A DNA stretch of 64,000 nt from Unio delphinus (GCA_029339505.1 JAQISU010000115.1:4948001-5012000); one strand, 5' to 3'; positions 35,448 to 47,850 are shown, counted from the stretch's first letter. Program-made: numbers and translations. The notes: generated by a model from the sequence alone, not told the origin.

Positions 35448-36588
35448 AATTGGTTCGACTAATAACGGATTTTATAACGAATACTTTAATGAAATGTGGT
35501 CCACTAATGAAGGCTAGGGAACCAAGACTAAAATTTATTTAACTTTGGGGAAAAAAAAAAAAAAAAAAAAAAAACATAAAAGTTTTAAAATTTTAAAGTT
35601 TTCAAATTTTAAAGTTTTAAAATTTTTGAAATTAAAAAAATGATATAATACATGTATATATATATATATGAATAATAAAAAATTGTGAGGGGGAGTATAA
35701 ATGAGGACGCCATAGGGCTAGATCACAGGGTGCTATGCGAAGTGAGCAGGCCTGTGGAGGAGTTTAGAAAACACCACCCAAAAGTTAACAAATACATTCT
35801 ACTCTGTCTTCTCTTTATAACCGTTCTTGATATTTTCTCTGGATTCTAAATCCATGCTTTCTCTGTCATGGCTATATCCCGTAATAGCCAATACTTAAAA
35901 AAATTTTGGACTTTTTATTAATACAATTTAAATAACTTGAGGCCGGACAAATTGAGACAGGAACTGTACAGCCAAATAAATTTGTATAGTTTCTGTCTCA
36001 AGGAAAACGGACCTATTTTACTACTAAACTAGTTAAATTGAGACACACTTAACCTTTTAAAATAATACACCCCAATTTATACCAAATTCTAAAAGCAAAA
36101 ATTTAACTAACTGAATTAAAAACTTTCAAAATTTTATCTTCCATATTGGCGAAGATAAATAACAAAATAAGACAACTGGTATGATTTGGAAAAAGAAACG
36201 GCTATCCTAAACAAATACACGAGTATATAATATACTCCTATAGCAAACATACAAATAGCACCAAACACATAACATACACCAGGATAAGAAGGGACCACTA
36301 GCCATGGTCAGCAAAATTAAAAGTAGCCTACTAGAGTGGGTAGGTCAAATCCCAACTAGAAAGGAGTACTTAAAACATACACTAGGAATCAAAATACCCC
36401 TTGTCAAATATTTATAACCCCGATGGGGAAAACTAATTGGTCTTTAGAGTTAAAGTAATAAATAAAAAACAACATAAAAATATTGGAGGAACACACAAAC
36501 ACATAAACTTTTTTTAATTTTTTTTTTTATTAAAGGGGGGGGGGGCCATCTCTCTGGTGCCCCCCCCCCCAAAAAAAAGTGAAACGTA
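35448..36588. other. A-rich insertion inside the LINE fragment
   Basis: The block begins after GTTGGAC and ends before GCACATTG of the LINE. It is strongly A-rich on + and contains an A(25)-like run at about 35549, a TTTTAAAATTTTAAAG-type palindromic repeat (35580-35640), and a G-run/C-run hairpin near its right end. A 38-codon stretch from 36304 (ending VKYL, then stop) vaguely resembles LINE C-termini, but I do not call it. Origin unknown. Confidence 0.5.
36534..36578. repeat. G-tract / C-tract inverted repeat
   Basis: A run of about 12 G, a short spacer containing CCATCTCTCTGGTG, then about 12 C and an A-run. The outer T-rich and A-rich flanks also pair. It could form a stable hairpin or G-quadruplex, and is also a place where assembly errors are likely. 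Confidence 0.8.
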
Positions 36589-37987
36589 GCACATTGAACA
36601 AATTCTGTGTTTTATTCTGGATCAAATGGATAGCCCATGTAGAGTACAGAGCAGAGGGGAGTTGTGCTCTGATCATGGTACTCGAAGATTGATCCGAGCA
36701 GCTGTATTTTGAACTTTTTAAAGTTTCTGGAGTAGATATTGAGATGAAACAGGCAGAGATGAGTTACAGTAGTACAGTCTTGAAAGATATGCAGCCTTGC
36801 ATATATTCATGACATGTTGGTGCAGTGTGAGAGTACAGTCCATAGTAATACTTAATAGGTTTGTACAGACTGCATGAATTTAATGTTGGTGTTGCTGATA
36901 TTTATTGTTTGAGGTAAAGGATGTGATTGAGAAAGTCTTTGTGTTTTGATCAGAATGGCCTCAGTTTTATCATCCTTGATCTGCAGCTTGTTACATGTCA
37001 TCCATGATTTCACATCAAAAATGCATCTCTCTACTCCTTGGATGGTAGCATCAACTTCAGTTGGGTGGCTAGATTTATAAATTTGGGTGTCATCAGCGTA
37101 CAGTTGGTGAGACACTGGATGATTATCTATGACACTTGAGAGCAGCTGAGTGTATAGAATGAAGAGAACAGTTCCAATAACAGACCACTGTGGAACACCA
37201 CAACATATATCAACTGGGCTGTATTTGCAGATACAATTTGCTATGTTAAATGAATTTACAAAGATTGATTTTGGTCTGAGGCGTTTTTCATTAGGTCTTC
37301 ACACCACTGTAATGAAAATGCCAGCCACACCAAGCCTAATAGACACAAGAGTTGGTTGTTGAAGATTTCTGCACACACATGAATTTTAGGTCATAGATTG
37401 TTGGAGATGCAGTGCAGCCAATAGTTTTAAAGGTACATGTTTGGTTTATTGAAGAAACCCATATTTATCAGATCAACAATAAATTGCTATGTAATTCAGA
37501 TGAACAATATTGTACACAGTTGGGCCTCATCTTTCCTCTTTTGAGTGGAGCAGTTCTACTGGCCAATATATGATTGGAAATGTAGTGCAGCTACTTGGTT
37601 TCAATGCACACATACACAGTCTATTTGTTTTATTAAAGAAACCCACATCACCAGTTATACAGTAAATTGCTATCAACATTTTATGTGTAAGGTATAATTG
37701 GTAATGTTAGGCGAGATAATATTCTGCACATAAAAAAAGACAATTTGGCTGAATATTTATTGCATAATTTTCAGATTGTAATGTCAGTGATGATTTATTT
37801 TTATGCATTGAGTATGAGAGCTCATCTATGAATATGAAGTGGAGATCATGTAATGGATTATTGTCATGCATGGAGTGAAATAAGTTATGGAATTTAACAT
37901 TAAAAGAAATAAGTTAGTGTTGGATTCTCGCAGGTCATGAGCATTATTCGTATAATATTGCATAAACCCCACTTGTCAAAGGGTAAG

Positions 37988-38904
37988 TGTTACGTCCCAC
38001 TTTGTCAAAGGGTATTGCACAACATATAATAACAACACTCTAACCCACTTCCCTCTGATACTCGCTATCTAGGAGATGAACACCTATGGTATAATTGCCC
38101 TGTTCGAGTATAGAATGTATATGGTAAACTGAGCAAATATATTGAATAAAAATCTACAAGCCTCCTTAAAGATAAATAAACAATTTAATCCAATACATAC
38201 AGTGAAATTTCCTTTCATTCGGAATACATGCGGTTTTAGAATTAAACTTTCGCCAAATAACAAATAGATTGAAAATAGAATTAAACAAATTTAGCCATCC
38301 TATTACTGATAGTTAAATTCATCACAGAATCAAGAGTTCAATCAAATTCATCCGCTTGTTCGATTTTCATAACCTGTTATCGTCGAACTGCATTCTCTGC
38401 TGGATCCAGTGTTGTTCTGGAAGTTCCTGTCTCTCGAGATACTTTTCCCTTGTGGATGTTCTGCTCGAACTCAGACTTGTCCTCTGTATCAATGTATACA
38501 CCTCCTCGCAATTTCTTCTTCACAATTCCCTTTTCCCGTACTTGTACGTCCTCTATTTCAGTACTGCACGTCTTCCACATAAAGCTATTTTTCTTCCTTC
38601 CAAAAGAAAAGTAAAACAACCTAAGTCTCTCGTCACGCTGGTAATAGCTGAGACTGTCCATTTTCCTGGTTTGAACAATCAGTGATAACAACTTTACGGC
38701 TAGTAATTAACTGCACCGTTAAACCATCTGTTAATTCGGTTTGTCTTGACCTTATACATTATACACTGTCGCTAAATTATCTATGACATCCAAATTCTGT
38801 GAATTCACATGTATTCTTGTAAATCATTAATTAAGGTAAGACATTAAATCTTAGAACACAATCAATATTCACACAATATGATAAATTCAAGAATTAACGT
38901 AACA
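37988..38904 (-). mobile_element. Candidate 3' LTR of the Ty3-type remnant
   Basis: The block is bounded by TGTTACG (37988) and CGTAACA (38904), the same terminal pair as the solo LTR at 9648-10467. On minus it would follow the pol remnant, preceded by the purine-rich GATAGGAAAG. No matching 5' LTR is visible and body similarity to the first LTR is not evident by eye. It contains a 104-codon minus frame (38377-38691) with no recognised domain. Confidence 0.35.
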
Positions 38905-39725
38905 CTTTCCTATCATAACTCCACAGTGTTTTTACGACATCAGTTAACACTACGTCATTCTTAACTACGAATTAAGGTAAGAATTCTAATTCATAATTCA
39001 AAAGCACATTACTGAATTAATGTAACAAATGAAACTAATCATACAAATGTATCAACAAATCATGCAGATCTGTAATGAAGAAACATTATATCAATTACAT
39101 CCCAAAAAACGAGGATTTTGAGACAAATACCTCATGTTTTTGGTGCGTCTCTCATCCGTTGGTTTTGGCGGTTTTTTTATTACGCTTCCTTGATGAATGG
39201 ATTTCACTCAAATCGCATCCAGAGCCTCTTTTCCAAAATAATTCTACACTAGCTTTCTTGCAAAGCACCTTCAGAAGACTGAAGTAAATTTCGCTAGTAA
39301 GATATTATATTCTAAAGATTTCTCGTGTAAAACACACCCCTTATTCAACAGTGACCAATCAGAACAAATATATTTTCTCGCGCTTTCCTTTAAAAGTCAC
39401 TTCAGCTTCGGTTTTAAGTAACGATTCTCTGTTTCAAATCAAACCTGACACTTTCATGATAAAATAAACCTTTCCCCAGGTCACGGCGGTCAGTACTGAC
39501 GCCTGTATAAACAACATGCTAATTAGTACGGTAGTCGACTAGCCTTTCCAGGCACCCCCCTCCCCTTCCTGCACGATGTGTCGTAAATCTAACTAATGGC
39601 TACCTGGCTAGAATGAATAGTTATTTAATAGATTCGTCCGAAAATTTGGCACTTCACAGCCACCTCATTAAGACTAAAATCGGTATTTTACTCTCCCAAA
39701 TTTTTGGAGATCTAGTCTGCTTCTG

Positions 39726-40225
39726 TTACATGTCCTCAGGTGACCCGTTCACCTCAGACATCCCTAATCGGCTTAAACAATCAGCCCCTACATTCTCGCT
39801 ACCCTTTATGTAGTGTACTTGAACTTTATATTGTTGCAGAAATAGTGACCATCTCATTAATCGACCATTGGTCAATTTCGTTTGGGCCAAATATGCAAGT
39901 GGCTGGTGGTCTGTTTCCAAAATAAACTTTCTGCCATACAAGTAACGTTGGAATTTAGTTATTCCAAAGATAATAACCAAGCATTCTTTCTCAGGCACTG
40001 AATAATTAATTTCCGCAGTTGACAATTTCCTACTACTATACGCAACTGGGAATAAGCTTTCCTTGTGCTCTTGCAATAGCATGGCCCCTAAACCTTTATG
40101 ACACGCATCTGTCCTCGAGACAAAATATCATGTCGCGTCAGGCAATTTAACTATGGCGTCTGACGTCAGTCTGTCCTTCAATGTCTGAAATGCACGTTCA
40201 CATGCCATACTACTTTTGTCGGCAC
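39726..40225 (-). pseudogene. Ty3/gypsy-type pol remnant: RNase H domain
   Basis: The minus-strand frame reads through the end of the reverse transcriptase and the RNase H domain: ACERAFQTLKDRL, a single in-frame TGA at about 40137, then RTDACHKGLGAMLLQE, SVPEKECL, LETDHQPLAYL and GADCLSRL. The acidic residues expected for RNase H (TDA, EKE, TDH, GAD) are all visible. Integrase is missing: after the stop at 39726 the sequence becomes non-coding. It is a truncated retrotransposon, not an active one. Confidence 0.85.
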
Positions 40226-40499
40226 TTTTTTTTTAACTTCACAGTTAGGCACTATAAAAATGTTTTTAGTCTGGCTGCAGATATCTTTGAAACTCACAGC
40301 TTCATACCTTTGTATGTATTTAAATGAAAACAAATTTCTACAACAGAGTTTGTTATGGAAGAATACCTCCAGCTTCTGTAGAGAGATCTTTTTTATTTTC
40401 TCTGTAATGTGGTGGAACATTGCTATCACTATTTGTTTGTCTATCTGAATGTCTGTTCTTACACATTTTAATTTCTAAAGCATAACTTTCCAACCATCC

Positions 40500-40841
40500 A
40501 AGGTTACTTGGTATCTATGTTACTAGAGGTATCTTTGTGACACTTGGTGCATGTATTGATGATTTATATCTCTGTGAAATTTGATGCAGATATTGATGAT
40601 TTATATCTCTGTGACATTTGGTGAAGATATTGATGATTGGTATCTGTGTGACATTTGGTGCATATATTGATGATTGGTATCTGTGTGACATTTGGTGCAT
40701 ATATTGATGATTGGTATCTGTGTGACATTTGGTGCATATATTGATGATTGGTATCTGTGTGACATTTGGTGCATACATGTATATTGATGATTTGTATCTT
40801 GCTGACATTTGGTGAATATATTGATGATTGGTATCTTTGTG
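40500..40841. repeat. 37-bp minisatellite, ~8 copies
   Basis: The unit is TGATGATTGGTATCTGTGTG followed by ACATTTGGTGCATATAT. Starts at 40631, 40668, 40705 and so on give a 37-bp period. The array resumes for one unit at 41079 after the SINE insertion. Confidence 0.9.
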
Positions 40842-41078
40842 TTTTGTTGGGTTTAACGCAAGTTTTCAGCACACAATAGGCTATACACGGCGGCCAGTAT
40901 TATGGTGGAGGTCGAACCTGGGAAACCCCCTGGAAAGAACCACCGACCCACAAGAGCTACTGGCAAGCTTTCTTGCATACCCACATATGCCGAATCTGAG
41001 ATTCGAACCCACCCAGAGGTGAGATGGCAGTGATCCGTAATGGAGAGCACTTTAGACCACTCACCCACTCGGGGACCC
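40842..41078 (-). mobile_element. tRNA-derived SINE, family 3, with target-site duplication
   Basis: The copy is flanked by the exact 12-bp duplication GGTATCTTTGTG (40830-40841 and 41079-41090). On minus it starts GGGTCCCCGAGTGGGTGAGT with an A-box-like GGTCTAAAGTG and the B box GGGTTCGAATCTCAG. It ends GCGTTAAACCCAACAAAA, a tail style common in mollusc SINEs (background knowledge). It interrupts the 37-bp array and is therefore younger than it. Confidence 0.88.
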
Positions 41079-42495
41079 GGTATCTTTGTGTCACTGGGTG
41101 CAAATATTGGACTAGTATTCCAGGCACATCTTTTGCTGTTCACAATTGGACGGAGGGTCATCCCTTCCTCATCCTGACTTTTGTTTCTTTAGCATAACTC
41201 AAAGCATTAAGAGTGTATGTAACCCTATATACATGATACATGTGGGTCTTTTGGTTTTTTTTTCATTGGTTTCAGTATTTTGTATGTTTTATGGCCACTG
41301 GTATTGGCCATCTATCTAATATGCTCTTTAATTTTCTGAGCAAAACTCTCTCATAGTTCAAGATACATCTGTAAAATTGGGTTACACTTATTGGACAATA
41401 TATATATGCATTTTGATGGTCATTATTATTCTATTTCTGAATAGTATTTCTTGTTTTTTGTACAATTATAAAATATTTGAGGCTTTTCTAAGGTCAAGAT
41501 ATATAAGTAGCAAGTTTCTTATCAGAGATGTTGAAAAATTAAATATAAACTTAAAATCAAAACAATTTACAGAACAGATGAAAATAAAACAGGTATCCAA
41601 GACATGTTTCTGACATCTTCATGTATGTAAAACCATGTATGCAAAATCAAATCAAATGAGATTTGCATGCAATCTTTGATTACTTTACTTGCTCCAACTT
41701 GGAAATAAATGCACATGAACCAAGCTTGAATCACGAATTCATTGTAATCGTTATGAAATGTCTTTGCTGCATTTATATGTGCATGAAAGTATTCCAAAAT
41801 GAGACTTAATTAAGCAGACATGTTTTTAAAAAAATTAATAATGATAATAATAATTATAGTAATAATGACTATTTAAAGAGGGTAACACAATTAGCTAAGA
41901 ACTAATCTACCTTGAGGCCATCATACAAAGGAATTTAGTTATTTTTGCTGCTGGCAGAATCCTATTCAACCTGAACACAGTACATATACGTGTATTTGGT
42001 TTCACAGATAATTTGTTGCAAATATTTTAATGAAAGAATGGTATGTACATGGAAATGGTTATAGAAATGACAAATAGTGTGACAGTGGCAATGAAGAGAG
42101 ATTCAAAGACATTTTGAATAGTTGTTCAAAAAGAAATGAAGAGTAAATAAGTATGTTTGCATCATAAAATGAATACTTTTTTTGGATCCAGGTTAATACA
42201 TGGTGTTTTAAAGATTTAGATCATTCTTATTCATGGTTCTTTTTGTGATATTTATTCACTGACAATATGACATATAATTCTCATAATAATAATAGTATTT
42301 GATGCACACATTTACTCTTCGTTTTTTCACAGAAATGTAGAAATCTGTGCTCTTGCTGGATACATCATGGTCTAGGTTAAAAACCATTTAAAAAGTTTAT
42401 TTTTTTCTTTTGAGGTTATTTTGGTGTAGTATTCAACTCTTTAACATGTGTGACCTTTTTTCAAACTATTAAAACTATTTTTCTTCTGGTTTCAG

Positions 42496-42543
42496 AATGC
42501 CCAAGTGTTTACATTTCCTGATATAAAGGATGAACTTAAGGAG
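42496..42543 (+). CDS. RIC8: RIC8 homologue, coding exon 2
   Basis: The exon is bounded by a pyrimidine-rich acceptor (TTCTTCTGGTTTCAG) and GAG|GTGAGT. It has 16 codons, NAQVFTFPDIKDELKE, in phase 0 on both sides, joining exons 1 and 3 without a break. The FTFxD... stretch followed by a basic/acidic helix is where RIC8 N-termini carry a short conserved segment before the armadillo-like repeats. At 48 bp it would be unconvincing alone; phase and protein order support it. Confidence 0.72.
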
Positions 42544-43194
42544 GTGAGTGTAAGAATATAAGAGTCTTCATTTGGTAGATATAAAAACTCTATCTTTGTC
42601 CAACATGCAGTCATCAGGATTGGACTTTATTTTGCAATGTTATGCACTTAAATAATATTGTCAATGTATTAGTATAGGCCTTGTTATGAGGCCCCAGGGA
42701 CTGCCCATTTAATTTTAAGAAGGCTGGAATTTTTGTTGAAAACTTTTCCAGCTTCCAAATAGTTTGAAAAATTATTCTCTTTCTCAGATTTGTAGAATAA
42801 AAGAACTAATTCTATTTGTCAAATAAGTTTTTTAAAAATTATCTCGAGATAAACATACAAACAGTCTGGTTGGAAAGAATATCCCATGTACTGTCACCTT
42901 TAATTAATATTAAATGGTTGGTCCCTTAAAGCTGTGACTTGTAATATTGATTCCCCCAGATCTGAGCAGATAAGAATTTGAACTGGCTTAAATTTATATA
43001 GATCATTCACTATCAGTTGTGTGGAAACGGGTGTTGGTGGAAAAGTGAAATTATCCTGGTGCACAATGATGGTTTGACCACTTGGTCATGTATTCATCGC
43101 TTCACTGTCTCCATGTATTAATATACTGGAATCTTGACTAGATCCTATTATTCCATCATGGGAAATTTGTGTAACATATATGCTATGAGACCAG

Positions 43195-43560
43195 TCAAAC
43201 TACAAACAACAAAGATCCTATCAGATGTACCGTAATGCACCTGAGGATCAGGGTCTGTGTTGTTTAATCTTCTGAATACAGTCGACTCCGGTTAAATGCA
43301 CACCCTTGGGCCCATCACGGAGTATGCAGTTAACCGTAGTACGGCACAACAGTACATTTATAAGCATTGGGAAAAATCGGGACCGGCGTAATTACGTGCA
43401 GTTATCCAGAGTGTGCAGTTAACCGATGTGCAGTTAAGTTGAGTCTACTGTACTCCTAACAAATGCAAAGACCCAAATCTGCCAGCATATTATGACAGAA
43501 GACCTGGGTCTGTGCCGTTTGAAGTTCGACTTGACTTACAAGCTACAATTTCCATGTCAT
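43195..43560. repeat. Interspersed repeat carrying a nested MITE
   Basis: The flanks GCACCTGAGGATCAGGGTCT...TTGTTTAATC and CAAAGACCCAAATCTGCCAG...CTGGGTCTGTGCCGTTTG match, in the same order, the copy at 52271-52475. In this copy a 172-bp MITE (43279-43450) separates them. Confidence 0.65.
43279..43450. mobile_element. Tigger-like MITE, 172 bp, TA target site
   Basis: The left end CAGTCGACTCCGGTTAA and the right end TTAAGTTGAGTCTACTG are inverted with 13 of 17 matches. TA flanks both sides (43277-43278, 43451-43452). The CAGT...ACTG ends and TA duplication fit pogo/Tigger non-autonomous elements. GTGCAGTTAACCG-type words recur inside. Confidence 0.75.
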
Positions 43561-43567
43561 GATTTAA

Positions 43568-44735
43568 TAATAATAATAATAATGATGAGGACTTTGTATA
43601 GCGCCTAATCTTTAAAAGCTCTAAGCGCTTTACACCATCAATAATGATATGACTACACTACAGAACAACAAATGACAAAAACAATGGAATTGGAAAACAT
43701 AAAAACATGCTGAAAATATATAAGATACAAATCATGATTAGGTCGCTAAGTTTTGTCTCTGAAGTTGAAACAGGTGAGTCTTGAGAGCACTCTTAAAAGG
43801 GACCACTGTGTCTTTGTGTCTAATTTCAATGGGCAATTCGTTCCACGTCGCCGGGCCCTGGTATGCAAACGAACGTTGTCCATATGACTTTGTTTTCACC
43901 TTGGGAACAATGAGTATACGATTATCAGAAGAAGAGCGTAAGGATCTAGCTGGTGTATACACATGGGTGAGGCTGGATAGGTATGTTGGACTGGAGTCTG
44001 TCATTGAAATATAGCACAGAGAACAAAAATTTTGTGTTTGATTCTGTATCGAATTGATAGCCAGTATAGGGTATATAGAGCAGTGTGCTCTGATCGAGGT
44101 ACTCTAAAGATGATCCGTGCAGCTGTGTTTTGAACTTTTTGAAGTTTCTGGAGTAAATATTGTGATGAACCAGACAGAAATAGTCCAATCTTGAAAGTAC
44201 TAATGAACACACAAGTGTTTTAGTGGCATCAACAGAAAGATATTTACGAATGGAACTGATGCATCTCAATTCAAGATATGCAGCCCTGCAGATGTTCATG
44301 ACATGTTGGTGCAATGTAAGAGTACTGTCTAGAGTAACACCCAGATTCCGTACTGACTGTGAGAATTTAATGTTGGTGTTGCTGATATTTATTGTCTGAG
44401 GTAAAGGATGTGGATAAGAAAGTCTTTGTGTTGTGATCAGAATAGCCTCAGTTTTATCATCATTCATCTGCAGCTTGTTACATGTCATCCATGATTTCAC
44501 ATCCGAAATGCACTTCTCTACTCCATTGATGGTAGCATCAACTTCAGTTGGGTGGCTAGACTTATATATTTGGGTGTCATCAGCGTACAGTTGGTGCGAT
44601 ACTGGGTGATGATCTATGATACTTGAGAGCGGCTGAGTGTACAGAATGAAGAGAACAGGTCCAAGAACTGATTCCTGTGGAACACCATAACATACGTCAA
44701 CTGGGCTGGAGTGTGTTCCATTTGCAGATATAATT
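43568..44735 (-). pseudogene. 5'-truncated LINE copy (CR1/Jockey-like) with 3' end
   Basis: On minus the frames give the reverse transcriptase core (GVPQESVLGPVLFILY, then HQLYADDTQIYKS with catalytic YADD at 44576-44587), then the thumb (VRNLGVTLDSTLTLHQHV, SRLDYF), and the C-terminal RSFAYQGPATWNELP...FKSALKTHLF. The 3' UTR GGCGCTATACAAAGTCCTCATC ends in (ATT)n at 43568-43585. At least two frameshifts are present. It is the better-preserved sister of 35345-37224. Confidence 0.85.
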
Positions 44736-44939
44736 TAGCCATTAATGTATTTAATGAAGAACATCACAAATACTTACACAACAATTTCATAATGCCAACA
44801 ATAATTTCTTGTTACATAAAATTTTTGCACAAGTCTGCAAAAGACATTTTAGGAATGGCTGATATCACAAAGTGTCATGCATCAAAACAAGTAGGAAATA
44901 TAATAATTTGTAAAGTCATAATATATAGCAGTTTTTAGC

Positions 44940-45805
44940 TTCATGAATGTCATCAACAGAGTGACTAACTAAGCACACCTTACTGTTGGCTTCATGAATG
45001 TCATCAACAGAGTGACTAACTGAGGAAACCTAACTTTTGGCTTCATGAATGTCATCAAAGAATGACTAGCTAAGCACACCTAACTGTTGGCTTCATGAAT
45101 GTCATCAAAGAGTGACTAACTAAGCAAACCTAACTTTTGGCTTCATAAATATCATCAAAGTGTGACTAACTAAGCACACCTAACTGTTGGCTTCATGAAT
45201 GTCATCAAAGAGTGACTAACTAAGCAAACCTAACTTTTGGCTTCATGAATGTCATCAAAGAATGACTAGCTAAGCAAACCTAAATTTTGGCTTCATGAAT
45301 GTCATCAACACAGTGACTAACTAAGCAAACCTACCTTTTGGCTTCATGAATGTTATCAACAGAATGACTAACTAAGCAAACATAACTTTTGTGTTCATGA
45401 ATGTTGTCAAAAAGTGACAAACTAAGCAAACCTAACTTTTGGCTTCATGAATGTCATCAACACAGTGACTATTTAAGCAAACCTAACTTTTAGCTTCATG
45501 AATGTCATCAACAGAATGACAAACTAAGCAAACCTAACTTTTGGCTTTATGAATGTCATCAACACAGTGACTAACTAAGCAAACCTAACTTTTGGTTTCA
45601 TGAATGTCATCAACACAGTGACTAACTAAGCAAACCTAACTTTTGGCTTCATGAATGTCATCAAAGAGTGACTAACTGAACAAACCTAACTTTTGGCTTC
45701 ATGATTGTCATCAAAGAGTGACTAACTGAACAAACCTAACTTTTGGCTTCATGATTGTCATCAAAGAGTGACTGACTAAGCAAACCTACCTTTTAGCTTC
45801 ATGAA
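44940..45805. repeat. ~51-bp minisatellite, ~17 copies
   Basis: The unit is TTCATGAATGTCATCAACAG then AGTGACTAACTAAGCAAACC and TAACTTTTGGC. Units with CAAAGAG instead of CAACAGAG are 1-2 bp shorter. Moderately diverged. Sequence from 45806 to 46318 contains ATGGCTGCCA-type interspersed repeat words but no gene. Confidence 0.9.
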
Positions 45806-46318
45806 GGACTTGGCCAAGTTTGAAAGAAAACATCCTCTTTTAGATTTCTTCAAATGATGCTTGTACATCATTATAATATGGCTGCCACTACAAAAATAAA
45901 GAAGAATCTTTAAACGTCTTTAAACGCTAAACTCATAACAATAATGCAGACTGTCATCAGATATTGGTGCTGTTACTAAAACTTGAAAATCCCAACTGGT
46001 TTTTAAACATATAACAAACTTAAATCAAATTTGACAGAAAGTGACCTCTGTATGGCTTGAATAAAAGATTTATTCAAAAGATACTTTTCCACCATCAAAA
46101 ATGGCTGCCATTTATGAATGTAGAAAAGTAAATTACACAACTATCTCAAATAATCCAACTGAACAGAATTTGACCAACATTGATTCAGAGCATCCTGGCA
46201 TGGGTGCCTTATAATGTTTGACAAATGGTGCTGATGTGCCATCAAATACGGATAAGGATTTTAAAAAACATATTTATTGGAACAAAGTTGAACAGTAAGC
46301 ATCCACTTACTCAATTGC

Positions 46319-47249
46319 ATGTTAGAATAAAGAAAGGAAATCAACGTATGATAATTACTACATGTAAAACTAGTTACAACATGTTAGAATAAAGAAAGGA
46401 AATTAACCTATGATAAGTACTACAGGTAAATCTATTTACATTATGTTAGAATAAAGAAAGGAAATCAACTTATGATAATTACTACAGGTAAAACTAGCTA
46501 TAATATGTTAGAATAAAGAAAGGAAATCAATGTCTGATAAGTACTACAGGTAAAACTAGCTATAATATGTTAGAATAAGGAAAGGAAATCAACCTATGAT
46601 AATTACTACCGATAAAACTAGCTATGATATGTTAGAATAAAGAAAGGAAATCAATGTCTGATAAGTACTACAGGTAAAACTAGCTATAATATGTTAGAAT
46701 AAGGAAAGGAAATCAACCTATGATAATTACTACCGATAAAACTAGCTATGATATGTTAGAATAAAGAAAGGAAATCAATGTCTGATAAGTACTACAGGTA
46801 AAACTAGCTATAATATGTTAGAATAAGGAAAGGAAATCAACCTATGATAATTACTACAGATAAAACTAGCTATGATATGTTAGAATAAAGAAAGGAAATC
46901 AATGTATGATATGTACTACAGGTAAAACTAGTTACAATATGTTAGAATAAAGAAAGGAAATCAATGTCTGATAAGTACTACAGGTAAAACTAGCTATGAC
47001 ATGTTAGAATAAAGAAAGGAAATCAACGTATGATAATTACTACAGGTAAAACTAGCTATAATATGTTAGAATAAAGAAAGGAAATCAACGTATGATAATT
47101 ACTACAGATAAAACTAGCTATAATATGTTAGAATAAAGAAAGGAAATCAACGTATGATAATTACTACAGATAAAACTAGCTATGATATGTTAGAATAAAG
47201 AAAGGAAATCAATGTATGATATGTACTACAGGTAAAACTAGTTAAAACA
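46319..47249. repeat. 62-bp minisatellite, ~15 copies, partly dimeric
   Basis: The unit is ATGTTAGAATAAAGAAAGGA then AATCAACGTATGATAATTAC and TACAGGTAAAACTAGCTATA. In 46560-46900 two unit types (AATAAAG...ATGTCTGATAAG and AATAAGG...CCTATGATAATTACTACCG) alternate to give a 124-bp period. Confidence 0.92.
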
Positions 47250-47766
47250 TGATTTGATATAACATGGTTCTGTTTATAACACACTGTCAAAGCTATGATA
47301 TGTGCATATCTGATGGATGCCAATACAAAATTTCTTACAAAAGATTAAAGGTATTTACTAACAACAGTATGTAACCTCTAAAACTAACATCAACAAATGG
47401 ACCTAAATATTAGATTTATATTTACATATCATGAGCAAGAAAAAGATTGGTTTAAGTAGAAATTATTTCTTGTAAAAGGCATGTACAAGTTTATAACTTG
47501 TTTCCAGAGAATTATTGCTAAAACTTAACTACATTTTTAATTCATTTGATTAATCTGATCTATGATTGTCATATTACATGAAGGATTTGTTGTGTACATG
47601 TTATCACATGTATTGTGCATTATGCTTGGGTCTTACAACTCTGTGGTCTTAAACAAAAAGTACATGTAACGGAAAAGCAAAACCAACAAGTTTAGTCTAA
47701 TTCAACAAAAAATTATTTCCCATGATTACCAAGGGAAAAATTAAAATGAACTATACTGATTGTGCT

Positions 47767-47785
47767 GATAATAATAATAATAATA

Positions 47786-47849
<64 letters not shown>

Positions 47850-47850
47850 C
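47767..47850. repeat. (AAT)n microsatellite
   Basis: A trinucleotide run with one AGT interruption. The neighbouring 47250-48469 shows no gene. Confidence 0.95.

Larger units (their letters stand above)
35345..37224 (-). pseudogene. LINE fragment (CR1/Jockey-like), split by an insertion
   Basis: 36589-37224 (minus) encodes a reverse transcriptase piece with QLYADDTQIYKSSHPTEVDA and the following DVKSWMTCNKLQIKDDKTEA. A second piece, 35345-35447, matches the part found next to it in the intact sister copy at 43568-44735. In the sister copy these parts are only about 20 bp apart; here they are separated by about 1.1 kb (35448-36588). Stops and frameshifts make it inactive. Confidence 0.75.

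Noticed and set aside
35448..36588. Mitochondrial insertion (NUMT) for the A-rich block
   Set aside because: Composition suggested it, but I could not recognise any mitochondrial protein, rRNA or tRNA sequence in it.
38377..38691. 104-codon minus frame as a host exon
   Set aside because: No recognised domain and it lies inside an LTR-like block; an antisense frame of similar length overlaps it, so openness is not informative.
44940..47249. CRISPR-like arrays
   Set aside because: These are contiguous tandem repeats without unique spacers, in an animal genome.
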